NCBI GenBank assembly: GCA_964058845.1
Contig: CAXKVR010000292.1
Location: 62,001 to 126,000 of the forward strand
DNA from: Carex sylvatica
Lineage: Eukaryota; Streptophyta; Magnoliopsida; Poales; Cyperaceae
Direction: 5' to 3'
DNA: 64,000 nt
This document shows positions 12,001 through 22,727 of the stretch, piece after piece. The notes beneath the pieces are model-generated. The model ran no database searches and had not been told where the DNA came from. It saw only the letters and a program-made list of their open reading frames with translations. A program made the translations under genes and the position numbers. Numbering within the stretch: position 1 is the first letter of the stretch; every line of letters starts with the position of its first letter.

Positions 12001-15000
12001 ATGTCAGTAGATCAGAACCCCAACAACAACAGCCCGCCAGTCCCGCCTCCTCCATGGAGCCTTCTAGAAGGCAAGGTTGTGATGGTCACCGGGGCCTCAG
12101 CCGGCATCGGCCGTGAGCTCTGCCTCGATCTTGCTCGTGCTGGTTGTTTTGTAGTTGCCGCCGCTAGACAGACTGATCGTCTCCAGTCACTCTGCGACGA
12201 GATCAACGGTGCTGCTTCCGCCACGTCAGCTCTCCGATCGGTGCATGTCCAGCTGGATGTGAGTGGCAGTGAGTTAGAGATAGAGGTTGCGGTGAAAACA
12301 GCTTGGGATGCTTTTGGTCGGATTGATGCTTTGGTTAATAACGCTGGGATTAGAGGTGTCATTTTCTCCTAATTTGTTTCAGTTAATTATTTGGTTACTG
12401 ATTGATAACTGCTGGTTAGTTTTCGAGATCGTACTCTCTCCATTGGAGTTGGAATTACAACTGTAAAGAATCGGAATTAACAAAATGGGAGCTTCAACAA
12501 AGTGGAACTTAATGAATTGCAGGTTCATGTTGGTCTATGATCCCAATCCAAAATCAAAAGGACAAGAATTTAAGTCTACTTCTTGTATTTAATATTCTAC
12601 GAATCAATGATTAACATCCTAGTATGGTCAGTACTCGTTGGTACTTTGACATTATAGCTGTTCTTATTCCAGTTCGATTCCGTTTCTTATCTCTTTTGTT
12701 TATTCTTCAGGCGTCTCTTTTTTTTAACTGCATAATTCAGTCTCAATGCTGCTAATTGATCATAAAACATAAAAGTTATTGGCAACCAAGATCGTAAAAC
12801 TAAAAGAGCTTTGGGGAATAGTCGCGGTGTGCAATTTGAATGTCTATGTTGCACATATATAGCAGTTGTATCAGTATCAGATTCAGATATGTATCCTATA
12901 CAGATATGACTCCAATATGCGTGCGATACATATCTGATACACAACATAGCGCATCTCATTTTTTTTTTTTAAAACCCGGGTATGTACGTTATGCTCAGGA
13001 TCTGCATATCCGCATCAAAATTCCACCACACTTAGGGTTGATTAAGCTTCATGGTTCCAACAATAGATTGTTTCTTTAACGTGGGATATAATTGAGAGGT
13101 CAGATGGACTGAACTCCATTGCAGCATAATTTGTTCACATATGTTTTTCTAATGTTTTTGTAAACTTGTTTTTTAATTTGCTCCTAATATTATTACAAAG
13201 GAATCAACCCTCTAGTACAACAACAACAACCAAGCCTTTAGTCCCAAACAAGTTGGGGTAGGCTGGAAATGAAACCCAATCTTGTGGGTTTCATTCGTAA
13301 GAAAGCAGCTGTTTTTCGACCATTGTTCGACCGTTGGCTCGCCACGCCTACCACGACCCTCCTTCTTTATCCTGGCTTGGGACATGTTGTGCAGAAATTA
13401 CACAAGCGAAGTTGAATCAACCCTCTAGTATTTTAGAATAATTCTATCATATTTTTAGTTTTCTAAGTTGTATATTCTCATTTACAGACAAAGAATGAAA
13501 TTAATACATAAAAAATACTTGTCACAATAATCATTAAAATAAATAAATCATTATCTACTGATCAAACTTTTGTATCTTAATATTTTGAAAAAGTGCTTGC
13601 TGTTGTATCCTTATTGTATTGTGTGATACTTGTATTTTCATTCATGCAACATTCTCAAACTTAAACCCATTTATGTATCTAATGAGCTATAATTTTTTCT
13701 AGGCGGGGTGCATTCGGTACTAGAATGGTCAGAGGATGAATGGAGCAGCATTGTCAGAACAAACCTGACAGGACTATGGCTGGTAACAAAGCATGTTTGC
13801 ATACTTATGTGTCGTGCTAATCTCAAAGGTTCTATAATTAACATTTCATCTATTGGCGGTGTCAATCGGGGGCACTTATCAGGTGGTCTCCCCTATATTG
13901 CTTCCAAAGGTGCTGTAAATATCTCTACAAAGGTAATTCCAAGGTTTTATTTTACGAAAGTGTAAAGTATGAAATTAGCTTGAACTATAGCATATTTTTT
14001 GGTTGGGCCTTGGGCATTTAGTTTTTGTCCAAATGGATTTCATTCTGTGAGACATGTTGTTGCAACAATAGCACAATTAGGTCTCAAGATATATCTCGCT
14101 GAAAGATATGCAGCTTCTGAAATGCGGGCTGTGCACTTGAACCATATAAATAGAAGAACTAATTAAAGTTCTAAAGTAAACCTTTAGTCAAAACCTCAGT
14201 GAAAACCTGTTAACTTTTATGGGTTTCTTTTTCTTTCTTTTTTTGAAAACTTGGTAGTGGCTACGAAACCCGGGTGAAAAACCTCTTAACTTTGATGGAT
14301 TTTTTAAGTGAGGAGGGTTCAAATGCCTCGTGCCTCATATCCTATATCTTCATTTTCAAAGTTCAAACTGTTGATCCGAGCCGCTCAGCATGATATCCAT
14401 ATTAAAATGTGCTTGGAGACCAAATTTTATATTCTTGGAAAAATTTTACTATTTTTTTTAGAGGTACAAAATCTCTGATTTTGGATGGTTCAGAAACAGC
14501 AATTTTGCACCTGTCTTAATAAATAGTAAAAAAAAGTTCGAACAAATATAAAATTTGGTATCAAGGCATATTTTAATTAATATGGATATCATGTTGAGCG
14601 ATTTGGATCGGCAGTTTGAATTTTGAAAATGAAGATATAGATTGTGAGGCATGAAAAGCATGAGGTATTTGAACCCTCCTCTTCGTAAGTTAGCATTATG
14701 TCATAGACTCTGGCAAATGCCTAAGTGCTGGTTTTAGAAATTCTCAAGGGTTTAAGTAATATTGTCTCCCTATATTGCTCCTGTAAGTGCCTTAATTGTT
14801 GTGTCAAGGTAATCTTCCATTAGCTTTTAAATAGCATTCAAGTTCTGTCAAAGATATCATTCTAGTCTTCAAGTTTCTTGACCAGTACCACTGCATTCCA
14901 AACTACTGTTAGCATGGAATAATGTTTCTTTCCAGAACACCACAATTATTATCTATTTACTATAAAAAATTGCCAAAACTAAAATTAGATCAAACTAAAA

Positions 15001-15544
15001 TAGACTCAAGTTGCCTGTAATTATATCAAGTTTTTGGAGCAATGAATTTAAGGAACTTGGAATTAACATCTAAATCTGGTTGTGTGTTTCTACCACAGCC
15101 TCAAACATATTGCATGTTGCAAAGATAAGAAATTTTTTTTTTTTTTAAAGACTAAATTACTGGGTATTTACTCACCAAAAGCTCACAAAAGCTCCTCAAT
15201 AAATTGCAACTTGTTTGGGACTAAAGGCTTGGTTGTTGTTGTTGTTGTTGTTGTTATCTGTGTAGGTCATGGCACTAGAGTTGGGAGAATACAAAATACG
15301 GGTTAATGCTATTGCACCAGGGGTGTTTAAGTCTCAGATAACAGCTAACCTGATTGAAAAGAAATGGTTCAAGACTGTTACTAGCAAGATCGTGCCTTTA
15401 AAAACCCGTGGAACATCTGACCCAGCATTGACCTCGTTGGTGCGTTACCTGATCCATGAATCATCAGAGTACGTTACAGGAAATATTTTTATAATAGATG
15501 CCGGTGCTACCTTACCTGGTGTACCAATTTACTCATCTCTCTAA
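12001..15544 (+). CDS. Classical short-chain dehydrogenase/reductase (FabG-like, plant cytosolic type)
   Basis: Three exons, 12001-12355, 13703-13932 and 15266-15544, with GT-AG introns, join in frame to 287 codons plus TAA. Residues 30-37 are the nucleotide-binding TGASAGIG motif, 113-116 are NNAG, N139 is the structural/catalytic Asn, S168 lies in INISS, and the Y183-x3-K187 pair (YIASK) completes the catalytic tetrad. The C-terminal part has the family's [22 protein letters not shown] signature. The N-terminus ([17 protein letters not shown]) and length resemble the plant group annotated as short-chain type dehydrogenase or 3-oxoacyl-ACP reductase FabG-like; no plastid transit peptide is evident. 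It probably reduces or oxidises a carbonyl/alcohol with NAD(P)(H), but the substrate cannot be predicted. Introns contain a SINE, a SINE tail and a MITE. Exons are markedly more GC-rich than the introns. Confidence 0.93.
13218..13413 (-). mobile_element. Au-like SINE in SDR intron 1, with perfect 17-bp target duplication
   Basis: The plus strand begins with CAACAACAACAACCAAGCC and continues into TTTAGTCCCAAACAAGTTGG, the reverse complement of the Au SINE 3' end (TTGTTTGGGACTAAAGGC followed by TTG repeats). The 196-base body lies between perfect copies of GAATCAACCCTCTAGTA at 13201-13217 and 13414-13430. A long duplication of this kind is the mark of LINE-driven target-primed insertion. The SINE is antisense to the gene. 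The 5' part should hold the tRNA-derived Pol III boxes, but I could not place them with confidence. Confidence 0.9.
14320..14681. mobile_element. Foldback MITE, GAGGAGGGTTCAAATGC family, in SDR intron 2
   Basis: Both ends read GAGGAGGGTTCAAATGC (right end inverted, with changes) and the whole 362 bases fold into one hairpin. The core holds the window-wide motif of 'gaccaaatttta', 'ttactatttatt' and their complements. Flanks TTTTTAAGT (14311-14319) and TTCGTAAGT (14682-14690) match at 7 of 9 positions, a decayed 9-bp target duplication. It is a relative of the element at 31552-31948. Confidence 0.8.
15209..15256 (+). mobile_element. Au-like SINE 3'-end fragment next to the SDR exon-3 splice acceptor
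   Basis: AACTTGTTTGGGACTAAAGG followed by CTTGG and eight TTG/GTT triplets is the Au SINE 3' end in the sense orientation. Its triplet tail ends nine bases before the AG of the acceptor at 15264-15265. No 5' part of the SINE is clear upstream, so it is a truncated copy or a remnant. Confidence 0.75.
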
Positions 15545-16906
15545 TATAGTCTGGACCAGAGGAAGTAAATAATATCAATATATAGGATTTTGACCTGAGA
15601 AGTAAATAAGTTATTTGAATGAAGTTATTCTTGTAACTAAAATCTGTATCAACGATGAAATGCTGTGAGGTACAGGGCGGTGGATATAATTTTCTAAATT
15701 GAATAATGGTGCAGCTGTTTTCTGGATATTGTGCTGGTTTCAGGTAGCTTGTGAAAACAGGTAGCACAATGTTGATATTCTCTGGGTTAGTTACCCTTCA
15801 ACTTATTTTTGTCGATTAAATCAGGAAATCAATTTCTTAAAAAAAAAGAATTAGTAAAAGATTAATACATGAACAAGCAGCACAATATTTTTGGTTCATA
15901 TTCATATGTAAGTCTACATAAGGTATATATATCAACCCACAAAATAAGTTAAAATATAATTGTTTTAAACCTTAAGTGATATAATCACAACCGGCAATCA
16001 AATTACACACAAGTGACATATATAAATAACCACAACAATACATAATCCAATTACACACAAGTGACATCTTTTTTTAATTTACAAATTACATCAATAGATT
16101 ATCTTCCAATCATCCGGACATCAATCTCCTCACAACTTTATTACTTTCGATTATTCATTAATATTAATATTTAATTTTGTAATTAATATTTGTATCTTAA
16201 AGTTTATATGATTCGATTATCCGACAATTATTTGTTACATATCCGTATTCGTGGTTCCGCTCCGTATCCCTATATCGATATTTATATTTGTATTTGCTTA
16301 CTAAAAAGACGAATACGAATTAGATATTAGCATTATCCTCTCTGAATTTGCTCCATTCACAGCCCCAAGCATTAAGCTATATGTTTCGCATGCTGAGTTT
16401 TTTAGAACAGATTTTAACAGTTTAATTAAGCAAGTGTGACAGACTCATAGTAGAAAATTTCAGTGCTCTTCTCTCTCTGGTAACAAGTAACAACTTACAA
16501 ATAGCATTTTCCCCCAGTTCTAATGCATTTTTGCAGCCTTTTGTAAACTGGGAAGATGTTTTGACTAATATAATCAGCTTTCGATCGAATCATCAATTTA
16601 TATGGATTATCCAAGAATCTCGTGGATTAAGCATTTGTTCTGAATTCATGATCAATTATGCATTACAATAATATGTGGATAAAAAAAAAAAAAAAAATAC
16701 ACTTTGCTATAGTTTAATAGTAGCTCAGTTCAGCCTGGTCATGCAAAAGAATATTCAAAATAACAGAGTTGATGGGATGCTATGAATCAACTTGCTGCTT
16801 CTAGCATGTAATTAGGTACGATGTTTTTATAAAATTAAAAACATATTGAAGTACAGAAGGTGGCTTGTAATATTACAAGATTGAGAACAATAATATACGC
16901 TCCTGC
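15545..16906. other. 3' flank of the SDR gene and intergenic DNA
   Basis: The SDR 3' UTR must begin here; AATAAG- and AATATC-type words near 15570-15610 could serve in polyadenylation but none is decisive. The rest is AT-rich with an A-run near 16681-16697. I see no gene. Confidence 0.5.
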
Positions 16907-16911
16907 CACTC

Positions 16912-17504
16912 TGCAACGATATTATGAATTCGATGCAGGTAGAATCAATAAAGTTTGATTCTTGTAGATAAATTTTAGTAATTTGGGTATAATAAGAAGA
17001 AACAGTATATTATCCAATAACGAAGAGCAAACAACAATTCGTAAAGTTCAATACAAAATAGCATAAATCCTCTCCACAGGGATAATGGCCTTATAAAGGT
17101 GATCCAAAACGTAAAAGAAGGTAATAAAAATGGATACGGAAAACATAAGTTTTATCCTCCGCTAGACATGTCAGCCACAAATGCTGAGATGGCCAAAAAA
17201 CTCACTGAGCTGGCTGAGCGGTTCTAACAAACTCCTGAAGTTGTCAGCGTCTGTTATTGTGTCTCCTTCTCCAGTGCTGTCTCCAGTGAACTCTTCTCCA
17301 GTGTGAGAAATGGGCCTATGGTGTCAGTCTCAGATTCACAACGAGTGCTCGACTCTGGATTAGTTGATTGGGACCCCTTTGCAGAGTTACTCCTATTAAA
17401 TGAATTCTGCCCGAAACGCCTGACCACTCTACCCGATTTCCTTCCTTCTTCCATCAAATTCATTAGCCCAACGGTAACCCCCAAATCACTCTTCTCTCGC
17501 TGCA
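16912..17504 (-). repeat. 3' LTR of the Ty3/Gypsy element
   Basis: 593 bases, beginning TGCAACGATATT and ending CTCGCTGCA on the plus strand. It is the left (3') LTR because the element reads right to left. Its inner 251 bases (17254-17504) also carry the end of the polyprotein reading frame. Confidence 0.95.
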
Positions 17505-18786
17505 CTCCCTTCCCCTTAAGGAAATTCATGCCCTCATGAATGAAATTGGGAAATTGCTGAACTATCCATTCATAATCCTCCCAAGTGGCATCATCCTGGG
17601 CCTGGTTCTGCCATTGAATGAGCAGTTGTGTTTGCGCCGCATTCTTCTTCTTCACCATGTGCCTAGCCAGTATGGATTGGGGCTCCAATTTGCTAGTTGA
17701 GTAGGGACTAATAACAGGTAAGGTTGGAGAAGGTATCTGCCTATCCCCTAGCTTCTTTTTTAGTTGAGAAACATGGAACACAGGGTGAATTTGGGAATTT
17801 GGAGGTAAATTCAATTTCTTAGCTACTTGACCAATTTTCTGCACAATTTCGAAGGGCCCATAAAACTTGGAATTCAGCTTTTGATTCTTTACCCCTCTGA
17901 CTGTAATTTGTCAATAGGGCTGTAGTTTTAGATAGACCCAGTCACCAGTAGAGAATTTTCTCTCACTTCTATGTTTGTTCTCCACTTTCCTCATCCTGTC
18001 TTGTGCCTTTCTCAAATTACTTTTCAACTCTAAAAGAGCTGCCTGCCTATCTCTCATAACAATATTTACTGCTTCTACATGGCTTTTGGGAATGCTGCCT
18101 ATAGCCAATTGTGGTGGTGGATACCCATAAAGAGCTTCAAAAGGAATGCATTTGATAGCATTGTGCCAGTTAGAATTGTACCATCATTCAGCCAGTGTTA
18201 AGTATTCTTTCCATCTTGACTGTTTATCAAACACTATCCCTCTGAGATACTGTTCTAAGCACTGGTTTACCTTCTCTGTTTGCCCATCAGACTGAGGATG
18301 GTAGGTTGTTCCCATATTGAGTTTTACCCCCAGCTTTTCCATTAATTCACCCCAGAACTTGCTTATAAAGATAGGATCTCGGTCTGATACAATGTCAGTG
18401 GGTATACCATGCAGTTTATACACATTTTCCATGAACTCTTGAGCCACACTGGCGGCTGAATAGGGGTGTTTCAAGGGAATGAAGTGAGAGTACTTGGTTA
18501 ATCTATCTACAATGACTAAAATAACCTCATAGCCCTTGGATTTTGGAAGGCCAGTAATGAAGTCCATTCCAATACTACACCAAGTTTCTTTAGGAATAGG
18601 TAATGGTTGAATGAGTCTTGGGTAAGAAACATGTTCACCTTTGTTGATTTGGCAGTTTGGGCACTGCTGTACATGAGTGTGTACTGCCTCCTTCAGGAAG
18701 GGCCAGAAAAATAACCTTTTTGCCCTTTGGTAGGTGGCTGTAATTCCAGAGTGTCCACCCAGACTGGAACCATGTAATTCATCCAA
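17254..18786 (-). pseudogene. Broken integrase and chromodomain-like C-terminus of the Ty3/Gypsy polyprotein
   Basis: An HHCC zinc finger (HGSSLGGH, then CPNCQ) near 18650-18785 is followed by the integrase core with the D, D and E residues in GMDFITGLP, SDRDPIF and SDGQTEKVNQCLEQY. TGA at 18184 replaces the expected Trp and a second TGA at 17911-17913 replaces the expected Arg after LKLQPY. The last segment (17844-17254) holds a GPFEI/PVFHVSQLKK C-terminal fold and a chromodomain-like stretch (LLIQWQNQAQDDATWEDYE). The frame then runs 83 codons into the 3' LTR before its stop. Confidence 0.9.
17505..17517 (-). other. Polypurine tract of the Ty3/Gypsy element
   Basis: AAGGGGAAGGGAG on the minus strand, immediately before the TG of the 3' LTR. 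It primes plus-strand DNA synthesis. Here it also lies inside the polyprotein reading frame, coding for a Lys/Gly-rich stretch. Confidence 0.9.
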
Positions 18787-18849
18787 TATTTTTTGTCTCC
18801 ATCCTTTATCAGAGCCTACACAAATTCTTCCTTTATATCTGATCAGACC

Positions 18850-21100
18850 CTAAAATTCAGTGTATGGATTTGGAGTTTCACCAGTACCAGTATCCTTTAA
18901 TTTAACTTTCAACTCTTGTATCCACTCATCTCCAGCATAACTATCCTTTAATTCTTCCACCCACTTAGGAACCAACACACTAATCATCTGTACTTCTGCT
19001 AGTGAAGCATCTGTCACTGTATTCCCTTCATGTCTCCTTGAAAGTGCATCATCAACTTTGTTTTCAACCCCTTTCTTGTACTCAATTTTGTAATTCATAC
19101 CTAATAATTTACTCAACCCTTTATGCTGCATTGGTGTGTGAATTATTTGCTCCAACAGGTATTTGAGTGCAATTTGATCTGTCTTGATGATGAACTCAGT
19201 GCTCATTAGGTAGTGCCTCCATTTTTGAACAACAGTAAAGAGGGCCAGCAATTCCAGGTTGACAAAGCTTGACTCTTCACACCCAGTTTCTTGCTCATGA
19301 AAGCTATTGGTCTATTGGATTGCATGAGAACAGCTCCCATTCCTCCTTGACTTGCATCAGTCTCCACCACAAATGGCAATGAGAAATCGGGCAACTTGAG
19401 CATAGGAGCTTGCACCATAGCTTGCTTCAATTTGTCAAAGGCCTGTTGTGCTTCATAGTTCCACCTAAATGCATTCTTTTTCAAAAGGTTAGTCAGAGGT
19501 TTGGATATGATTCCATAACCTTGAATAAATTTTCTATAGTAGCCAGTCAATCCCAAAAATCCTCTCAACCCCTTAATAGTTTTTGGAATGGGCCAACTAC
19601 TCATAGATTTAATTTTGCTTGGATCAGTAGCAACCCCCTCTTTAGAAATTATATGTCCCAAATACTCGATTTTGTGGACACCAAACTCACACTTGTTTCT
19701 TTTCACAAAAAGCTGCTGATCTTTTAGTGTTTGCAAGACAATTTTTAAATGGCTAATATGATTGTCCAAGTTCTTGCTATACAACAAAATATCATCAAAA
19801 AAAATCAACACAAATTTTCTCAAAAAAGGTTTAAAACGCCATTCATCAGAGCCTGAAAGGTTGCAGGAGCATTGGTTAGCCTAAAGGGCATAACAGTAAA
19901 CTCATATAACCCCTCATGAGTTTAAAATGTTGTTTTATGGATGTCTTATTCAGCCATTATGATCTGGTGATATCTAGACCTCAGGTCCAGTTTGGAGAAG
20001 TAGCAAGCACCATTCAATTCATCCAACAAGTCTTCAATGATGAGAATGGGAAATTTATTTTTAATGGTCCCCTCATTGAGCCTTCTATAATCCACGCACA
20101 TCCTCTAACTACCATCCTTATTTTTGACTAAGAGAATTGGGGAAGAATAAGAGCTAACACTTGGCTGAATAAAGGACGTTTGCAACAGCTCTTGAACAAT
20201 TTTCTCAACTTCTCCCTTTTGGTGGTAAGACAGTCTGTATGGTCTCAAGTTAACTGGTTTTGTATCTGGACTTAGGTTAATTTGATGGTCTACTAGCCTT
20301 TTAGGAGGTAGTTGTTGTGGTTCATCAAAAATGGCTTAGAATTGGTTCAGAAGAGTATTGATTTTAGGGTTGTTTTGCAAGTCACTTCCTGATTTCATAT
20401 CTTCTATTCTGTATAGTTGTGCTAGGAGTACTTGGTTACCCTTCTTACTCTCTTTTTCTACATGTATAACCCCTTCACAGATTCTGAATTCAGCTGTTTT
20501 ATTCCCTGAAAGCAACTGAACCTCCTTGCCTTTATAATCTACCACAAAATGTCCCTTCATCAAATTCAGTCTAATGTCACCTAGACTTGCAATCCAGTCC
20601 ATCCCCAAAATTAATTTATAACCCTGAACTTCTAGTATTCTAAAATCAGCACTGAATGGATGGCCTTGCATAGTAAACTCAACATTCTTACACAAATTCA
20701 ATTTTTCTCCAGTGGCACTTCTTACCAGCAAGGTAGAAGTGGTGTTGGCAATTAACCCCAACTCTTGAACTATCAAAGGATGTATGAATGAGTGAGTAGC
20801 ACCGGTATCCACCAATATACACACAAAAATATTACCAACTTGCCCTTTGTACCTTGGTGTGAGACCCCCTCCTGATTTACTGTTACCATTCAAGGTGACA
20901 ATCCCCTCTTCCTCTTCTATTGTCTTAGTTGGATCATATTTCACAATTTGCCCTTCACCTTTCATGTCTCTTGCTTCTTCTTCCTCCTCTTCTTCCCCTT
21001 CCAGAGCATGAATTCCTTTACTGCACTTGTGACCTTGCCCCCATTTCTCATTACACTTGAAACACAATCCCAAAGCTCTTTTCTGGATTATTTCTGAAAT
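18850..21100 (-). pseudogene. pol: Broken protease, reverse transcriptase and RNase H part of the Ty3/Gypsy polyprotein
   Basis: Reading right to left: zinc knuckle, aspartic protease with VDTGATHSF near 20790, reverse transcriptase with the FFDD catalytic box near 19800 and [15 protein letters not shown] near 19560, then RNase H with [15 protein letters not shown] near 19370 and DALSRR near 19040. Breaks seen: a stop at 20336, in-frame stops in the RT N-terminal half (20115-20117, 19944-19946 and 19920-19922), a frameshift at a T-run near 19825, a frameshift near 19240, and a stop at 18850. At least one of these stops fits TGG turned to TAG, the pattern left by C-to-T change in methylated DNA. 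Confidence 0.9.
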
Positions 21101-21158
21101 TGCCCTCTATGACTTTGATAGGTCTAAAACTGGTGCTATTTTGAGGTCTATAATTTGA

Positions 21159-22073
21159 CTAAGTTGATGGTTTAAGGAAATTGGATTTCTTGTTAGAAGG
21201 GCACACCACCACTTCTAACTCTAAGGCTAGGTTAAAAGATTCATTAAAGGACTGGGGTTTAAACAAGTTCATAGAGTTCTGAATTTCTTCTTTCAACCCA
21301 CAAATAAAACTCCAAATAAAAAAGTACTCATTCTTAATACCAGTTTCAATCAACAACCTGGCCTTAGCCCTTTGGTATTCCTTTATGTACTCATCAACTG
21401 AATTGATCTGTTGCACCTTCTTAAACTGTACCACTGGGTTGAGGTGGCTTCTTCTCTGAAAACGTGCAAATACAGCATTTACCAGTACATGCCATGTTGA
21501 ATTCGGGTATTCTACCCGATAGCAACTATACCACTCTTCAGCATCACCTATGAAATGCCGTGTTGCCATACCCACTTTATAGAAATCAGCTGTCTGGTAA
21601 TAGTTAAAATAAAAGTTACTTTGCTCTAACCATTCACTGGCCTTGTTCCCATCAAAAACAGGCAAATCAATGTGTGGCATGAAGCCTCTTGGCAGCTGAC
21701 CATTCTCTACAGTTCGATTCGGCCTTCTAGTATCACTATGCATCTCATCTTCATCATCAGGATGTGGATCAGGTCTCTCCTTCTCATTCACATGAACAAA
21801 CCAATTAGTTCGGTGTCCCTGATTGCTATGTTGACCCGTGTCACCACTCTGATCCAGTACCAGTGATTTAATCATACCAGTTAACTCTCTGAACTCATTA
21901 CGCAAATTATTCAGTTCGTTTGCTTGATCTTGGAACTGAGCTTGGATCTGTTCATCACGGTTTTGCTGAGAGATCTGGATTTCTCTAGTGTACTGTGTCA
22001 CTCGATCGTTCATGGCCATCAAATCTAGAGCGATCTCTTCAGGTGGCTCGTTTATTCGCTGTTTTGGCGGCAT
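21159..22073 (-). CDS. gag: Gag part of the Ty3/Gypsy polyprotein
   Basis: An open frame of 304 codons from the ATG at 22073, 55 bases inside the 5' LTR. The N-terminal 100 residues are a Gln/Glu-rich coiled coil. The middle (about 120-290) is the retrotransposon Gag fold with LPVFDGNKASEWLEQSNFYF, EEWYSCYR, FQRRSHLNPV and DEYIKEYQRAKARL. It stops at TAG (21159-21161); a CCHC-like zinc knuckle (CFKC then GHKC) lies downstream after a frameshift near 21070. In an active element gag would continue into protease. Confidence 0.9.
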   Translation of the reverse strand: MPPKQRINEPPEEIALDLMAMNDRVTQYTREIQISQQNRDEQIQAQFQDQANELNNLRNEFRELTGMIKSLVLDQSGDTGQHSNQGHRTNWFVHVNEKERPDPHPDDEDEMHSDTRRPNRTVENGQLPRGFMPHIDLPVFDGNKASEWLEQSNFYFNYYQTADFYKVGMATRHFIGDAEEWYSCYRVEYPNSTWHVLVNAVFARFQRRSHLNPVVQFKKVQQINSVDEYIKEYQRAKARLLIETGIKNEYFFIWSFICGLKEEIQNSMNLFKPQSFNESFNLALELEVVVCPSNKKSNFLKPST

Positions 22074-22106
22074 CGCCTTCTATAACTGATGCTCTCCCAA
22101 ATGTAA

Positions 22107-22124
22107 AACCTGGCTCTGATACCA
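22107..22124 (-). other. Primer-binding site, initiator tRNA-Met
   Basis: On the minus strand TGGTATCAGAGCCAGGTT, complementary to the 3' end of plant initiator tRNA-Met and starting with the usual TGG. It begins four bases after the 5' LTR. This primes minus-strand DNA synthesis. Confidence 0.9.
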
Positions 22125-22128
22125 AAAC

Positions 22129-22722
22129 TGCAACGATATTATGAATTCGATGCAGGTAGAATCAATAAAGTTTGATTCTTGTAGATAAAATTTAGTAATT
22201 TGGGTATAATAAGAAGAAACAGTATATTATCCAATAACGAAGAGCAAACAACAATTCGTAAAGTTCAGTACAAAACAGCATAAATCCTCTCCACAGGGAT
22301 AATGGCCTTATAAAGGCAATCCAAAACGTAAAAGAAGGTAATAAAAATGGATACGAAAAACATAAGTTTTATCCTCCGCTAGACATGTCAGCCACAGATG
22401 CTAAGTTGGCCAACAAACTCGCTGAGCTGGCTGAGCGGTTCTAACAAACTCCTGAAGTTGTCAGCGTCTGTTATTGTGTCTCCTTCTCCAGTGCTGCCTC
22501 CAGTGAACTCTTCTCCAGTGTGAGAACTAGGCCTATGGTGTCAAGTCTCAAATTCACAACGAGCGCTCGACTTTGGATTAGTTGATTGGAACTCCCTTGC
22601 AGAGTTACTCCAATTAAATGAATTCTGCCCGAAACGCCTGACCACTCTACTCATTTCCCTTCCTTCTTCAATCAAATTCATTAGCCCAACGGTAACCCCC
22701 AAATCACTCTTCTCTCGCTGCA
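22129..22722 (-). repeat. 5' LTR of the Ty3/Gypsy element
   Basis: 594 bases, same ends as the 3' LTR, with scattered substitutions (for example GTGAGAACTAGG here against GTGAGAAATGGG). It should contain the element promoter on the minus strand; I did not find a TATA box I trust. Confidence 0.95.
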
Positions 22723-22727
22723 CACTC

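Larger units (their letters stand above)
16912..22722 (-). mobile_element. Complete but inactivated Ty3/Gypsy LTR retrotransposon (chromodomain-type)
   Basis: A 5.8-kb element on the minus strand. The two LTRs (16912-17504 and 22129-22722) begin TG and end CA, and they are flanked by the same 5-bp duplication CACTC at 16907-16911 and 22723-22727. A primer-binding site for initiator tRNA-Met lies four bases inside the 5' LTR, and a polypurine tract abuts the 3' LTR. Gene order is gag, protease, reverse transcriptase, RNase H, integrase, then a chromodomain-like C-terminus, which is the Ty3/Gypsy chromovirus order. Several stop codons and frameshifts break the polyprotein, so it cannot be autonomous. 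The LTRs differ at numerous positions and by short indels, so the insertion is not recent. The clade was not resolved. Confidence 0.95.

Noticed and set aside
12840..12960. Possible small MITE in SDR intron 1 (CTATGTTG words inverted)
   Set aside because: Inverted similarity is short and imperfect, with no flanking duplication.
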